From the NCBI GenBank assembly GCA_963727575.1, contig CAVSIA010000038.1, positions 83,551 through 147,550 of the forward strand: DNA of 64,000 nucleotides, given 5' to 3'. The position numbers were made by a program, and so were the translations under genes. The stretch comes from JAHQVI01 sp963727575. Its GTDB lineage: Bacteria; Pseudomonadota; Alphaproteobacteria; Rhizobiales; Rhodomicrobiaceae. The notes below the pieces were generated by a model that was given only the letters and a program-made list of their open reading frames with translations, was not told the DNA's origin and made no database searches. The stretch's first letter is position 1; each line of letters opens with the position of its first letter. Shown here in pieces: positions 24,556 to 33,198 of this stretch.

Positions 24556-26331
24556 GAGCGGCCGCTGGGGCTGCATGTCGTCGGGGCTGATCCGGGCGAC
24601 GACGACCGGTGTCTTCATCGCGTCGCGCCGGAACGGCTCGCCGAGCTCCTGGTTGAGCACCGCCTCGATGAAGGTGGTGACATTGCCGCTCATCTGCTCC
24701 TCGACCGCGACACGCAGCGCCTCGGTCAGTTCCGCCATGGTCGTCGCCTGCACGCCCTTGACGCCGCAGCCTTGCGCCACCTTGGCGTATTCGACGCCGA
24801 GATTGAGCTCGGTGCCGACGAAATTGTCGTCGAACCACAAGGTCGTGTTGCGCTTCTCCGCACCCCATTGATAGTTGCGGAAGATCACCATGGTGATGCC
24901 CGGCCAGTCATTCCGTCCGCATGCGGTCATTTCGTTCATCGAAATGCCGAAGGCGCCGTCGCCGGCAAAGCCGACGCAAGGGACATCCGGCCGCCCGATC
25001 TTTGCGCCCAGGATTGCCGGGAAGCCGTAGCCGCACGGGCCGAACAGACCCGGGGAGAGATATTTGCGCCCCGCCTCGAAGGTCGGATAGGCATTGCCGA
25101 TGGCGCAATTGTTGCCGATGTCGGTGGAGACGATCGCGTCCTTCGGCAGCGCCGCCTGGATCGCCCGCCACGCCATACGCGGCGACATCCGCTCCGGCTC
25201 GCGGGTTCGCGCACGCTCGTTCCAGCTGGTGCCGGCGTCGTCCTCCTCGTGATCCATCGAGGAGAGCGTCTGCAGCCAAGCCGATTTGGTCTGGTGAATC
25301 AGCCCCTTGCGCTCGTCGCGCCCTGCGTCGCCGGCTTTCGGCGAAAGCTGCTTCAGGATGCTCTCGGCAACCTTCTTGGCATCGCCGCAGATCCCGACCG
25401 TGACCTTCTTGGTCAAACCGATGCGGTCCGGGTTGATGTCGACCTGGATGATCTTGGCGTCCTTCGGCCAGTAGTCGATGCCATAGCCGGGAAGCGTGGA
25501 GAACGGATTGAGCCGCGTGCCGAGCGCCAGCACCACATCGGCCTTGGAGATCAGCTCCATTCCGGCTTTGGAGCCGTTATAGCCGAGCGGGCCACAGCTC
25601 AAGGGGTGCGAGCCGGGGAAAGCGTCATTGTGCTGATAGCCGCAGCAGACCGGCGCATCGAGACGCTCCGCCAACTGACGGCTGGCCTCGATCGCACCGC
25701 CCAGCACCACGCCCGCGCCGTTCAGGATCACCGGGAATTTCGCCTCGGAAAGCAGCCGCGCCGCCTCGGCAATCGCCTCATCGCCGCCGGAGGAGCGCTC
25801 GAGCTGCACACGCTGGGGCAGCTCGATGTCGATGACCTGGGTCCAGTAATCGCGCGGCACGTTGATCTGCGCCGGAGCCGAGCCACGCCATGCGCGCTCG
25901 ATAACGCGGTTCAGCACCTCGGCGATGCGGGAGGGGTCGCGGACTTCTTCCTGATAGCAGACGCAATCCTCGAACAGCGCCATCTGCGGCATCTCCTGGA
26001 AACCGCCCTGCCCGATGGTCTTGTTCGCCGCCTGCGGCGTGACCAGCAGCAGCGGCGTATGGTTCCAATAGGCGGTCTTCACCGGCGTGACCATATTGGT
26101 GATGCCCGGACCATTCTGCGCGATCATCATCGACATCTTGCCGGAGGCGCGGGTATAGCCGTCGGCCATCATGCCGGCATTGCACTCATGCGCACAGTCC
26201 CAGAACTTGATGCCCGCTTTGGGAAACAGATCGGAGATCGGCATCATCGCGGAGCCGATAATCCCGAATGCGTGCTCGATGCCGTGCATCTGCAGCACCT
26301 TCACGAAGGCTTCTTCGGTCGTCATCTTCAT
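24553..26331 (-). CDS. xsc: Sulfoacetaldehyde acetyltransferase
   Basis: A 592-residue thiamine-diphosphate enzyme that converts sulfoacetaldehyde and phosphate to acetyl phosphate and sulfite. The start (MKMTTEEAFVKVLQMHGIEH, FGIIGSAMMPISDLFPKAGI) and WDCAHECNAGMMADGYTRA with the cofactor-activating Glu are diagnostic of Xsc rather than acetolactate synthase. So are NGPGITNMVTPVKTAYWNH and the segment PLLLVTPQAANKTIGQGG. The ThDP-binding GDGAFGISMNE...N motif is present. The ATG at 26331 is preceded by AAGGA. The stop codon is supplied by the palindromic element at 24441-24555. It follows the CoA-ligase genes by 86 bases. This is the desulfonating step of the pathway. Confidence 0.96.
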   Translation of the reverse strand: MKMTTEEAFVKVLQMHGIEHAFGIIGSAMMPISDLFPKAGIKFWDCAHECNAGMMADGYTRASGKMSMMIAQNGPGITNMVTPVKTAYWNHTPLLLVTPQAANKTIGQGGFQEMPQMALFEDCVCYQEEVRDPSRIAEVLNRVIERAWRGSAPAQINVPRDYWTQVIDIELPQRVQLERSSGGDEAIAEAARLLSEAKFPVILNGAGVVLGGAIEASRQLAERLDAPVCCGYQHNDAFPGSHPLSCGPLGYNGSKAGMELISKADVVLALGTRLNPFSTLPGYGIDYWPKDAKIIQVDINPDRIGLTKKVTVGICGDAKKVAESILKQLSPKAGDAGRDERKGLIHQTKSAWLQTLSSMDHEEDDAGTSWNERARTREPERMSPRMAWRAIQAALPKDAIVSTDIGNNCAIGNAYPTFEAGRKYLSPGLFGPCGYGFPAILGAKIGRPDVPCVGFAGDGAFGISMNEMTACGRNDWPGITMVIFRNYQWGAEKRNTTLWFDDNFVGTELNLGVEYAKVAQGCGVKGVQATTMAELTEALRVAVEEQMSGNVTTFIEAVLNQELGEPFRRDAMKTPVVVARISPDDMQPQRPL

Positions 26332-26417
26332 CGTCGCAGTTCCTTTCAGGTCCCTCGCAAGGGTATTCGATGTGAGAGCGTTGCATGGGCGCCGGGCGGG
26401 CAAATCGAAATCAGCTC

Positions 26418-27311
26418 CTAAATAGCAGGCGCGCCCTTCGCTGTCGGCAGTCTCTCGCGCAGGAGAACGGGAATCTGGCTCGGCACGTCGGCAACCGCGA
26501 CGCCGGCCGATTCCAGAGCCTTGCGCTTAGAGGGATAATCGCCTTTTCCGCCCGAGACAATCGCGCCGGCATGTCCCATCTTCTTGTCCGGCGGGGACTG
26601 GCGGCCGGCGATGAAGGCCACGACCGGCTTTTTCATCGTCTGCGCATACTCCGCCGCTTCCTCTTCCGCATTGCCGCCGATCTCGCCGCAAATGACCACG
26701 GCCTCGGTTTTATCATCTTCGTCAAGGATGCGCAGCGCGTCCGCCGTCCGGGTGCCGATCATCGGATCGCCGCCGACGCCATAGAACACCGACTGGCCAA
26801 GTCCCGCCTGGGCAATGTTGAGGCTGATCAGCGTGCCGAGGCTTCCCGAGCGAGAGATGACGCCGATAGTACCTGGCTTGAAAACGCGCGGATTAAACGC
26901 GGGCATGATGCCGACGAAGCATTCGCCGACGGTAACGAGGCCGGCAGTGTTCGGGCCGACGATGCGCGTACCGTTCGCCCCCGCGGCGACATGCATCTCC
27001 ATGACGTCATGCGCGGGGATATGCTCGGTCAGGCAGACCAGCATCTTCGCCCCCGCCTCGCAGGCGTCGATGGCGGCCTCCTTGGCCATCATCGGCGGGA
27101 TGAACATGCAGGCGATCTCGAAGGGCGTCTGCTTCGCCGCCTCGCGCGCATTGGCAAAGACGGGCACGCCGAGATATTCGGTGCCCGCCTTGCGCGGATT
27201 GACACCGCCGACGACGGTGGAGCCGTAAGTCTGCATCGCCTCGGTCCAGAACGAGCCCTGCTTGCCCGTGATGCCCTGGACGAGAATGCGGTCGCTCTTG
27301 CGCGGGATCAT
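26418..27311 (-). CDS. ADP-forming acyl-CoA ligase alpha subunit (SucD-like), putative sulfoacetate-CoA ligase
   Basis: A 297-residue CoA-binding and phosphohistidine subunit of the succinyl-CoA synthetase/malate-CoA ligase type. It has ILVQGITGKQGSFWTEAMQTYG (CoA loop), VGGVNPRKAGTEYLGVPVF, GPNTAGLVTVGE, ISRSGSLGTLISLN and the active His in KMGHAGAIVSGG. Its start overlaps the beta-subunit stop by four bases. Placed between sauS and xsc, and unlikely to be the TCA-cycle enzyme, it is best explained as the ligase that activates sulfoacetate to sulfoacetyl-CoA, replacing the AMP-forming SauT of Cupriavidus. A comparable NDP-forming pair has been reported in anaerobic sulfoacetate users as far as I recall. 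Confidence 0.83.
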   Translation of the reverse strand: MIPRKSDRILVQGITGKQGSFWTEAMQTYGSTVVGGVNPRKAGTEYLGVPVFANAREAAKQTPFEIACMFIPPMMAKEAAIDACEAGAKMLVCLTEHIPAHDVMEMHVAAGANGTRIVGPNTAGLVTVGECFVGIMPAFNPRVFKPGTIGVISRSGSLGTLISLNIAQAGLGQSVFYGVGGDPMIGTRTADALRILDEDDKTEAVVICGEIGGNAEEEAAEYAQTMKKPVVAFIAGRQSPPDKKMGHAGAIVSGGKGDYPSKRKALESAGVAVADVPSQIPVLLRERLPTAKGAPAI

Positions 27312-28447
27312 GCCACGGCCCTCCCTTCGGCGGCGGCGACCGCGGCTTTGACCGCGTCGTCCATCAGGTCGTAAGGCTCGATGCCGAGCCGCTCGCGAAC
27401 CAGCGCCACCGCCTCATCCTCGCCGGTGCCGTGGATGGTGAAGAACACGGGGATGTCCGGCCGCAGCTCTTCCCAGGCATTGACGACGCCCGCGGCCATG
27501 ACGTCGGTGCGGGCGAAGGCGCCGCAGAAATTGACCAGCAGGCTCTTGATGTTCGGGTTCTCCAGAAGGATCGACAGCGCCGTCTTCGACTTGGTGTAAG
27601 CCTCGCCGCCGATTTCGAGGAAGTTGGCGGGCGAGCCGCCGTAATGGGCGATGACGTCCATCGTCGTCATGGTGAGGCCGGCGCCGTTGGCGAGCACGCC
27701 GACGGAGCCGCCGAGCTCGATATATTTGAGCCCCGCCGCGGCCGCCTTGGCTTCGAGCCGCGTCTGCTTTTCACCCGCCGCAAGAGACGCGATCTCCTCC
27801 TGGCGCGGAGCGGCGCTGTCGTCGACGGTCAGCTTGCAGTCGAGCGCCACGACCGCGTCGCCGGTCATCACCACCAGCGGGTTGATTTCGATCAGCTCGG
27901 CATCGAGCGCGCGATAGGCAGCGTAGAGGCGCAGCAGCGTCGCCGCCAGCTCAGCCTCGACCGCATCGAGGCCAAGCCCGTCGAGCGCCGCCCGCGCCGT
28001 CGTGTCGCTCAGCCCTTGCGCGATCGGGATCGCGAACCGCCGCATGGCGCGCGGGTCCTTCTCCGCGGCCTCCTCGACATCCATGCCGCCCATCGGCGAG
28101 AACAGCAGCATCGGCCCTTTGGACGCATCGTCATTGACGATGGCGGCGTAAAGCTCGCGCGCGATCGAGGTTTGCTCCTCGATCAGCACCTTCTCCACCG
28201 GCCATCCGCCGATCTCCATGCCGATGATCGCCTCGGCGTGGCTGCGGGCCTCTTCCGGGGAGGTCGCCAGCTTGATGCCGCCGGCCTTGCCGCGCTTGCC
28301 GGTCGGCACCTGCGCCTTGACCACGCATGGGCCGATCCGCGCCGCCGAAGCCTCGGCTTCGCCCGGCGTCCAGGCAAGCTCGCTTTCCGGCACCGCAATT
28401 CCGAAGCGCTTCAGCAGCGGCTTGGCGGCGTGCTCCTCAAAGTTCAT
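27308..28447 (-). CDS. ADP-forming acyl-CoA ligase beta subunit (SucC-like), putative sulfoacetate-CoA ligase
   Basis: A 379-residue ATP-grasp subunit. It begins MNFEEHAAKPLLKRFGIAVPE, with KAQVPTGKRGKAGGIKLA at the nucleotide site, LIEINPLVV for magnesium binding, GLTMTTMDVIAHYGGSPANFLEIGG and LLVNFCGAFARTDVMAAG. Length and order match SucC/MtkA. It follows sauS by 19 bases and overlaps the alpha-subunit gene, so the two are co-translated. Expected reaction: sulfoacetate + ATP + CoA to sulfoacetyl-CoA + ADP + phosphate. The family assignment is firm; the sulfoacetate specificity rests on the neighbours SauS, Xsc and the TTT transporter. Confidence 0.83.
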   Translation of the reverse strand: MNFEEHAAKPLLKRFGIAVPESELAWTPGEAEASAARIGPCVVKAQVPTGKRGKAGGIKLATSPEEARSHAEAIIGMEIGGWPVEKVLIEEQTSIARELYAAIVNDDASKGPMLLFSPMGGMDVEEAAEKDPRAMRRFAIPIAQGLSDTTARAALDGLGLDAVEAELAATLLRLYAAYRALDAELIEINPLVVMTGDAVVALDCKLTVDDSAAPRQEEIASLAAGEKQTRLEAKAAAAGLKYIELGGSVGVLANGAGLTMTTMDVIAHYGGSPANFLEIGGEAYTKSKTALSILLENPNIKSLLVNFCGAFARTDVMAAGVVNAWEELRPDIPVFFTIHGTGEDEAVALVRERLGIEPYDLMDDAVKAAVAAAEGRAVA

Positions 28448-28466
28448 CTGCGACGAAGCCTCGTTT

Positions 28467-29918
28467 TTATTTACCGTAGCGATCCCAAAACGGCCCGAAA
28501 AGATCTTCCTCGGACGGTTTGTCCTCCGGAATGGTCGTGACCAGATGGGTGATGTTGATGAAGTTGGTGTAGTTCAGATTGTCGCTGATCGTGTTGCCCG
28601 CCCAGGTGCCGCCGGCCATCGACAGCGTGAACGGCAGCGAATTGTCGAAGCTGCCGCCATTGCCGAATGTGTGCGCCTGGTTGACGAGCACCCGCACGAC
28701 ATCGGTCTCCGCCGCCAACTCGCGGGCGTGGTCCATGGTCTTGGTGTGGATGCCGGTCGAGTGGCCCTTGCCGTTGACGTTCAGCACGTCGGCGACGATG
28801 CGCTTGGCGTCCTCGAAATCGCGTGCGCGGTAGACGGTGAGGACCAGCGACAGCTTTTCGTCGGCGAAGTCGTGCTTGCCGCCGACCTTCGGCTCCTCGA
28901 CCAGGAAAAATTTGGATTTGCGCGCCTCATCCGCGAGCCCCATCGTCGCGGCGACGACGTCGGCGTCCTTGGCGATGATGTGGCGGTTGAGCTTGCCGTT
29001 CACCCAGAGCGTGGAGCGGATGCTCTCGCGTTCGGTCTCGCTGGCGCGCCAGCCGCCGGCACGTTCGAGCGCGGCAATGGCGTCGTCGTAGACGTCGTCC
29101 AGAATGATGACGGCGTTCTCCGAGGAGCACGAGGTGGCGTTGTCGAAAATCTTCGAAGCGCAGATCTTGGCCGCCGCGTCGTCGAGATCGGCGGTCGAGT
29201 CGATGATGACCGGCACGTTCCCAGCGCCGACGCCGATGGTCACGGTGCCGGACTGCATCGCGCGGCGGACGTTGTCCTGCGAGCCGGTGACGACGGCAAG
29301 GTCGACCTGCCGCATCAGTTCCTCGGTCATCGCTTTGGATACCGGCGGCGGCAGGATCTGGACGAGGTCTTCCGGATGGCCGGCTTTCTTCAGCTCGGCG
29401 CGGATCAGATCGACGGTCTTGCCGGTGGTGACGGCGCCAGACGGCGACGGCGCGATGATCACGGCATTGCCTCCCTTTATCGCCATCATCGCCTTGTTGG
29501 CAGGGGTTGCCGCCGGGTTGGTCGACGGGCATACCGCGCCAACGACGCCAACCGGCTTGCCGTAGCGGACCATGCCGCGGTCCGGGTCCTCGGAGATCAC
29601 GCCGACCGTCTTGGCGCGGAGGAGATCGCGCAGCGTGCCGAAGGTCTTGCGCTGGTTCTTGACGATCTTGGAGGCGACATTGCCAAGCCCGGTATCTTCG
29701 ACCGCCAGTTCAGCCAGCATCCGCGCATTGTCCGGCTTGTAGATCGCCCAGGCGATCGCGCGCACCGCATCGTCGACGCGAGCCTGATCGTGGTTCTCGT
29801 AAGCAGCCATGGCGGCGCGGGCGCGGGCGACGGCCTTTCCGACCTCGATCTTCGGATCGGGCTCGGCTCCGGCAACCTCGCGCACGCCTGCTGATTTCAT
29901 GTCGGTCGGTGATGACAT
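28467..29918 (-). CDS. sauS: CoA-acylating sulfoacetaldehyde dehydrogenase (SauS-like)
   Basis: A 483-residue CoA-dependent aldehyde dehydrogenase of the EutE/AdhE-N type. It has GVVGAVCPSTNPAATPANKAM, KGGNAVIIAPSPSG, the catalytic Cys264 in NATSCSSENAVI, KLSLVLTVYRA and a Gly/Ser-rich FGNGGSFDNSLPFTLSMAGGTWAGN C-terminal part. In Cupriavidus necator SauS reduces sulfoacetyl-CoA to sulfoacetaldehyde, feeding Xsc. Here the same gene stands with a SucCD-type ligase and xsc in one operon, which fixes the likely substrate. GGAGG precedes the ATG at 29918 by 8 bases. A role with another CoA-aldehyde is possible but less consistent with xsc. Confidence 0.88.
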   Translation of the reverse strand: MSSPTDMKSAGVREVAGAEPDPKIEVGKAVARARAAMAAYENHDQARVDDAVRAIAWAIYKPDNARMLAELAVEDTGLGNVASKIVKNQRKTFGTLRDLLRAKTVGVISEDPDRGMVRYGKPVGVVGAVCPSTNPAATPANKAMMAIKGGNAVIIAPSPSGAVTTGKTVDLIRAELKKAGHPEDLVQILPPPVSKAMTEELMRQVDLAVVTGSQDNVRRAMQSGTVTIGVGAGNVPVIIDSTADLDDAAAKICASKIFDNATSCSSENAVIILDDVYDDAIAALERAGGWRASETERESIRSTLWVNGKLNRHIIAKDADVVAATMGLADEARKSKFFLVEEPKVGGKHDFADEKLSLVLTVYRARDFEDAKRIVADVLNVNGKGHSTGIHTKTMDHARELAAETDVVRVLVNQAHTFGNGGSFDNSLPFTLSMAGGTWAGNTISDNLNYTNFINITHLVTTIPEDKPSEEDLFGPFWDRYGK

Positions 29919-30059
29919 CGCTTTGGCCTCCAGTCGTCCCCCCGGACGCTCTGCCCGGGGCCATCTTCCACATGTCTCATTCCGGTTCGGTCGGCCGGAG
30001 AGGCAACATCCAATTCCGTCAGCCCACTGACGGGACGCCGCCTCGCCGGCCTTTCGACG

Positions 30060-31016
30060 CTATAGATCCTTGAGGAGCTCCGTCAGGAACTTCTGACGCC
30101 GCTCCCACATCGCCTTCACCTCATCGCGCCCCATGATGCGCACGGGCGAGCCGCCATTCGCCATCTGCTTGGCGACCTGCTTGTCCTTGAACATCGCAGG
30201 GACCACTTTCGCCAGCTTGTCGATCACGTCCTGCGGGGTACCTTTCGGAGCCATGATGCCGCGGAAGTTCACCGAGGAATCGTCAACATCGAAGCCCTGC
30301 TCCTTGAACGTCGGCACGTCGGGCAGGAACTCCTTGTTCCGCTCCAGATCCGCAATGGCGAGGATCTTCAGCGTGTCCTGGCTGCGATAGGCGTCGGACA
30401 GATTGTTGACGCCCGCCATGACCTGGCCGCCGATCACCGATTTCAACGCCGGTGCGCCGCCCTGATGGGGAACGTAGGTGAGCTTGGCGCCGGTGACCTT
30501 CTCCATTTGCAGGAAGGCGATGTGGTGCCCGACATAGAGCCCCGCGCCGGAAATCGTCACCTTGCCGGGGTTCTCCTTGGCGAACTTGACGAGATCGGCG
30601 ACCGAGTTGAACGGGCTGTCCTTACCGACCACGAGCACGGCGGGATCGGCGCCCCAATTGGCGATCGGCTCGAGATTGTCGATGGTATATTTGGTCTTGA
30701 ACTTGATCGACTGGGCGATGAAATGCGGCACGTTATAAGCGGCCAGCTCGTAGCCGTCGGTCTTCGCGCCCGAGGCGAAGGCGTTCCAGCCGACCTTGCC
30801 GCCCGCGCCGGGCTTGTTGATGATCACGATCGGCTGGCCGAGATATTCCTCATTGCCTGCAACCATCGTGGCGATGCGGGCCTGGAAGTCGGTCGCGCCG
30901 CCCGGACTGTAGGACACCATCAGGCTCACCGGCCGGTCGGGATATTGTTGCGCCCCGGCCGGAGCCGAGAGCGTCAGTGCGGCAAGCGCTGCCAGTCCTG
31001 CAAAAACTCTTCTCAT
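30060..31016 (-). CDS. tctC: Tripartite tricarboxylate transporter binding protein (TctC family)
   Basis: A 318-residue periplasmic binding protein of the Bug/TctC family. It has a signal peptide (FAGLAALAALTLSAPAGA), then YPDRPVSLMVSYSPGGATDFQARI, IINKPGAGGKVGW and GHHIAFLQMEKVTGAKLTYVPHQGGAPAL. The ATG at 31016 is correctly spaced behind GGGAGGA; two in-frame ATGs lie slightly upstream. It is encoded after tctB and before sauS in one operon, so sulfoacetate (a small dicarboxylate-like dianion) is the predicted ligand. Sulfoacetate uptake in Cupriavidus uses the MFS protein SauU; a TTT system would be a different solution. Confidence 0.88.
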   Translation of the reverse strand: MRRVFAGLAALAALTLSAPAGAQQYPDRPVSLMVSYSPGGATDFQARIATMVAGNEEYLGQPIVIINKPGAGGKVGWNAFASGAKTDGYELAAYNVPHFIAQSIKFKTKYTIDNLEPIANWGADPAVLVVGKDSPFNSVADLVKFAKENPGKVTISGAGLYVGHHIAFLQMEKVTGAKLTYVPHQGGAPALKSVIGGQVMAGVNNLSDAYRSQDTLKILAIADLERNKEFLPDVPTFKEQGFDVDDSSVNFRGIMAPKGTPQDVIDKLAKVVPAMFKDKQVAKQMANGGSPVRIMGRDEVKAMWERRQKFLTELLKDL

Positions 31017-31077
31017 TCGCATTCCTCCCATATCTCAGTGTCGTTTCGTCCCGGTATCCAGGATCTTCCTTCTTGTC

Positions 31078-31554
31078 CTAGAGAAGCACGCCGCGCGGGG
31101 TCTGCACCTGCAGCCCGACCGAAAACACGACGTAGATGAGCGCGATGAAGCCTGCGGTGATCGCAAGGCGGACGGCCCAGGTCCGCGGGCTCAAATGCGG
31201 CTCAGAGTCATAGAGCGTATAAAGCGCCAGGAACGCCACCGCCGCGCCCGCGTAATAGCCGAGCCCGGTCGCCAGCACGAACACATAGAGCAGCATCAGC
31301 GCGATCCCCGGCGCGACCGCCACGACCTGCGCGAGCGTGAAGCCCGCCCCCGTGCGGTTCGCGCCGCGCAGCGCGCGGGCAAAGGCGAAGATGCCGAGGC
31401 CGACCATTGTTACGGCGATAAGCTGCGGAAAAAGATAGGGCGTCGGGTCGTCGACCCGGAAGCTGACATAGGCGAGCCACAGGCCGAGCGCGAGCAGCAG
31501 CCCGGCGGCGATGGATTGCTGCGTGCGGCCCGCATTGTCCTGTTGCCAGCTCAT
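31078..31554 (-). CDS. tctB: Tripartite tricarboxylate transporter small membrane subunit (TctB family)
   Basis: A 158-residue protein with four predicted helices (LLLALGLWLAYVSF; LFPQLIAVTMVGLGIFAFA; VVAVAPGIALMLLYVFVLATG; LAITAGFIALIYVVFSVGLQV). TctB proteins are poorly conserved, but the size, the DPTPYLFPQLIAV segment and the place between tctA and tctC fit well. The start overlaps the tctA stop by four bases (ATGA). It assists TctA in binding-protein-dependent, ion-driven uptake across the inner membrane. Confidence 0.87.
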   Translation of the reverse strand: MSWQQDNAGRTQQSIAAGLLLALGLWLAYVSFRVDDPTPYLFPQLIAVTMVGLGIFAFARALRGANRTGAGFTLAQVVAVAPGIALMLLYVFVLATGLGYYAGAAVAFLALYTLYDSEPHLSPRTWAVRLAITAGFIALIYVVFSVGLQVQTPRGVLL

Positions 31555-33062
31555 GTCAGCGCTCCTTCCACCGCATCGATCCGCCGGAGCCGGATCTCGG
31601 ACGCCACCGAATAGGCGAGCGAGGCCAGCACCAGGGCGATCAGCAGCAGATTGAGCGGCCCGGTGCAGAAATAGGCCAGCACCCCGTCCTGCGCCTCGGC
31701 GATGATGCGGCCCTGGACATAATTGGTCTCCGCGATCGGCCCGAGGATGACGCCGAGCACCAGCGGGGCCGGGCTGAAGCCGTATTGCTGAAGCACATAC
31801 ATGCCGAGGCCGAGCATCAGCATGACCACGACATCGGACTGCGAATTCTGCACCGAATAGGCGCCGAACACGGCAAAGACGAGGATGGCGCTAGCGAGAA
31901 TGGCGGGCGGAATGCGGATCACATGCGCGGCGAGCCCGGCGATGTAAAGGCCGAAGACCATCATCAGCGCTTGCCCGATCAGCAGCGAATTGATGAACGC
32001 CCAGGCCACGTCGCCGTGCTGGGTGAACAGGTTCGGGCCGGGAAAGATGCCATGGATCAGCAGGCCGCCGAGCAGCACCGCCGCGGTCGGGCTGCCCGGA
32101 ACGGAGAGCGTCAGCAGCGGTACGAGCGAGGGGCCGACCATGGCGTTGTTCGCGGTCTCGGCGGCGATCACGCCCTCGGCTTCGCCGGTGCCGAAAACGC
32201 GGCGACGCGGTGAGAACCGGCGGACCTGGTCATAGGAGACGAGCCCGGCAATCTGGCCGCCGGCGCCGGGAATGAGGCCGATGATGATGCCGACGACGCT
32301 GCCGATCGAGCAGGCGCGCACATGCCGGAAGGTCTCCCTGACCGATGCCCAGACGCTGTGCGGCCGCACCTCCATCATGTTGTATTCCCGGCCCCGGCGC
32401 GCGTTCTGCAGCATCTCGATGATCTGCGGAACAGCGAACAGGCCGATCAGCGCGGCAACGATATTGACCCCGCCCTCCAGATGCTCGGAGAACACGAAGC
32501 GCTCCACGCCCTGGACCGAGTCGTAGCCGATCATCGCGATCCAGAGGCCGATGCAGCCGGCCAGCAGGCCCTTGACCACGGATTTGGAGTCGAGCGAGCC
32601 GATGATGGTGACGCCGAGAATGGCGATCCAGAACAGATGCGACGGGCCGAAGCCGAGCGCCCATTTCGCCAGGATCGGCGTGAAGAAGATGAGGACCAGA
32701 ACGCCGAGCACGCCGCCGATGAAGGAGGAAATGAAACAGAGCTGCAGTGCCTTGGCGCCGTCGCCGCGCTTGGCCATCTCGTAGCCGTCGAGCGCCGTGG
32801 CGATATTGGCCGGCGCGCCGGGGATCTTCAGCAGCACGGCGCTGACGGCTCCGCCGGCGACGGTCGCGGTATAGGCCGCGCCGAGCAGCATCAGTCCCTG
32901 CGCGGGGTCCATGTGGAACGTGAACGGTATCAACAACGCCACCGCCATCGTCGGGGAAAGCCCCGGCGTCGCCCCAAGAAGCAGCCCACCGACCGTCCCG
33001 GCGCACAGGATCGCCATGGACGATAGCGTGAAGACGGGGCCAAAATGCTGCAGGAATTCCAT
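31551..33062 (-). CDS. tctA: Tripartite tricarboxylate transporter large membrane subunit (TctA family)
   Basis: A 503-residue membrane protein with about twelve helices. The two internal repeat signatures of TctA are clear: GGLLLGATPGLSPTMAVALLIPF near the N-terminus and GIIIGLIPGAGGQIAGLVSY in the middle. GTGEAEGVIAAETANNAMVGPSLVPLLTLSVPGSPTAAVLLGG is also typical. The ATG at 33062 begins MEFLQHFGPVF; the frame is open further upstream but the extra sequence crosses the operator region. First gene of the sulfoacetate operon, divergent from a LacI gene. Predicted to carry sulfoacetate across the membrane together with TctB and TctC. Confidence 0.92.
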   Translation of the reverse strand: MEFLQHFGPVFTLSSMAILCAGTVGGLLLGATPGLSPTMAVALLIPFTFHMDPAQGLMLLGAAYTATVAGGAVSAVLLKIPGAPANIATALDGYEMAKRGDGAKALQLCFISSFIGGVLGVLVLIFFTPILAKWALGFGPSHLFWIAILGVTIIGSLDSKSVVKGLLAGCIGLWIAMIGYDSVQGVERFVFSEHLEGGVNIVAALIGLFAVPQIIEMLQNARRGREYNMMEVRPHSVWASVRETFRHVRACSIGSVVGIIIGLIPGAGGQIAGLVSYDQVRRFSPRRRVFGTGEAEGVIAAETANNAMVGPSLVPLLTLSVPGSPTAAVLLGGLLIHGIFPGPNLFTQHGDVAWAFINSLLIGQALMMVFGLYIAGLAAHVIRIPPAILASAILVFAVFGAYSVQNSQSDVVVMLMLGLGMYVLQQYGFSPAPLVLGVILGPIAETNYVQGRIIAEAQDGVLAYFCTGPLNLLLIALVLASLAYSVASEIRLRRIDAVEGALT

Positions 33063-33142
33063 TAGCAACTCACCCTGATAACGTTTCCTTCTAGCGGGTC
33101 TGGTGCCAGCCTTTGTGATCATGCTAGGTAATGAAAACGGCC

Positions 33143-33156
33143 TTGCAAACGTTTTC
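33143..33156. promoter_or_regulatory. LacI-type operator between tctA and its divergent regulator
   Basis: TTGCAAACGTTTTC, centred on CG, between the tctA start (33062) and the LacI-type gene start (33199). The first ten bases are the same as in the 17352/20368 operators but the right arm differs. The site is also embedded in an inverted repeat of ATGAAAAC (33131) and GTTTTCAT (33151). The divergent LacI protein is the obvious candidate to bind it. Confidence 0.62.
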
Positions 33157-33198
33157 ATTTGGCAAAAGTGCTGTGCTTCGCCATTGATCGGGTCAGAA

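Noticed and set aside
26418..28447. TCA-cycle succinyl-CoA synthetase (sucCD)
   Set aside because: The genes lie between sauS and xsc in a catabolic operon with its own transporter and regulator, not next to mdh or sucAB. A malate- or sulfoacetate-type ligase is more likely.
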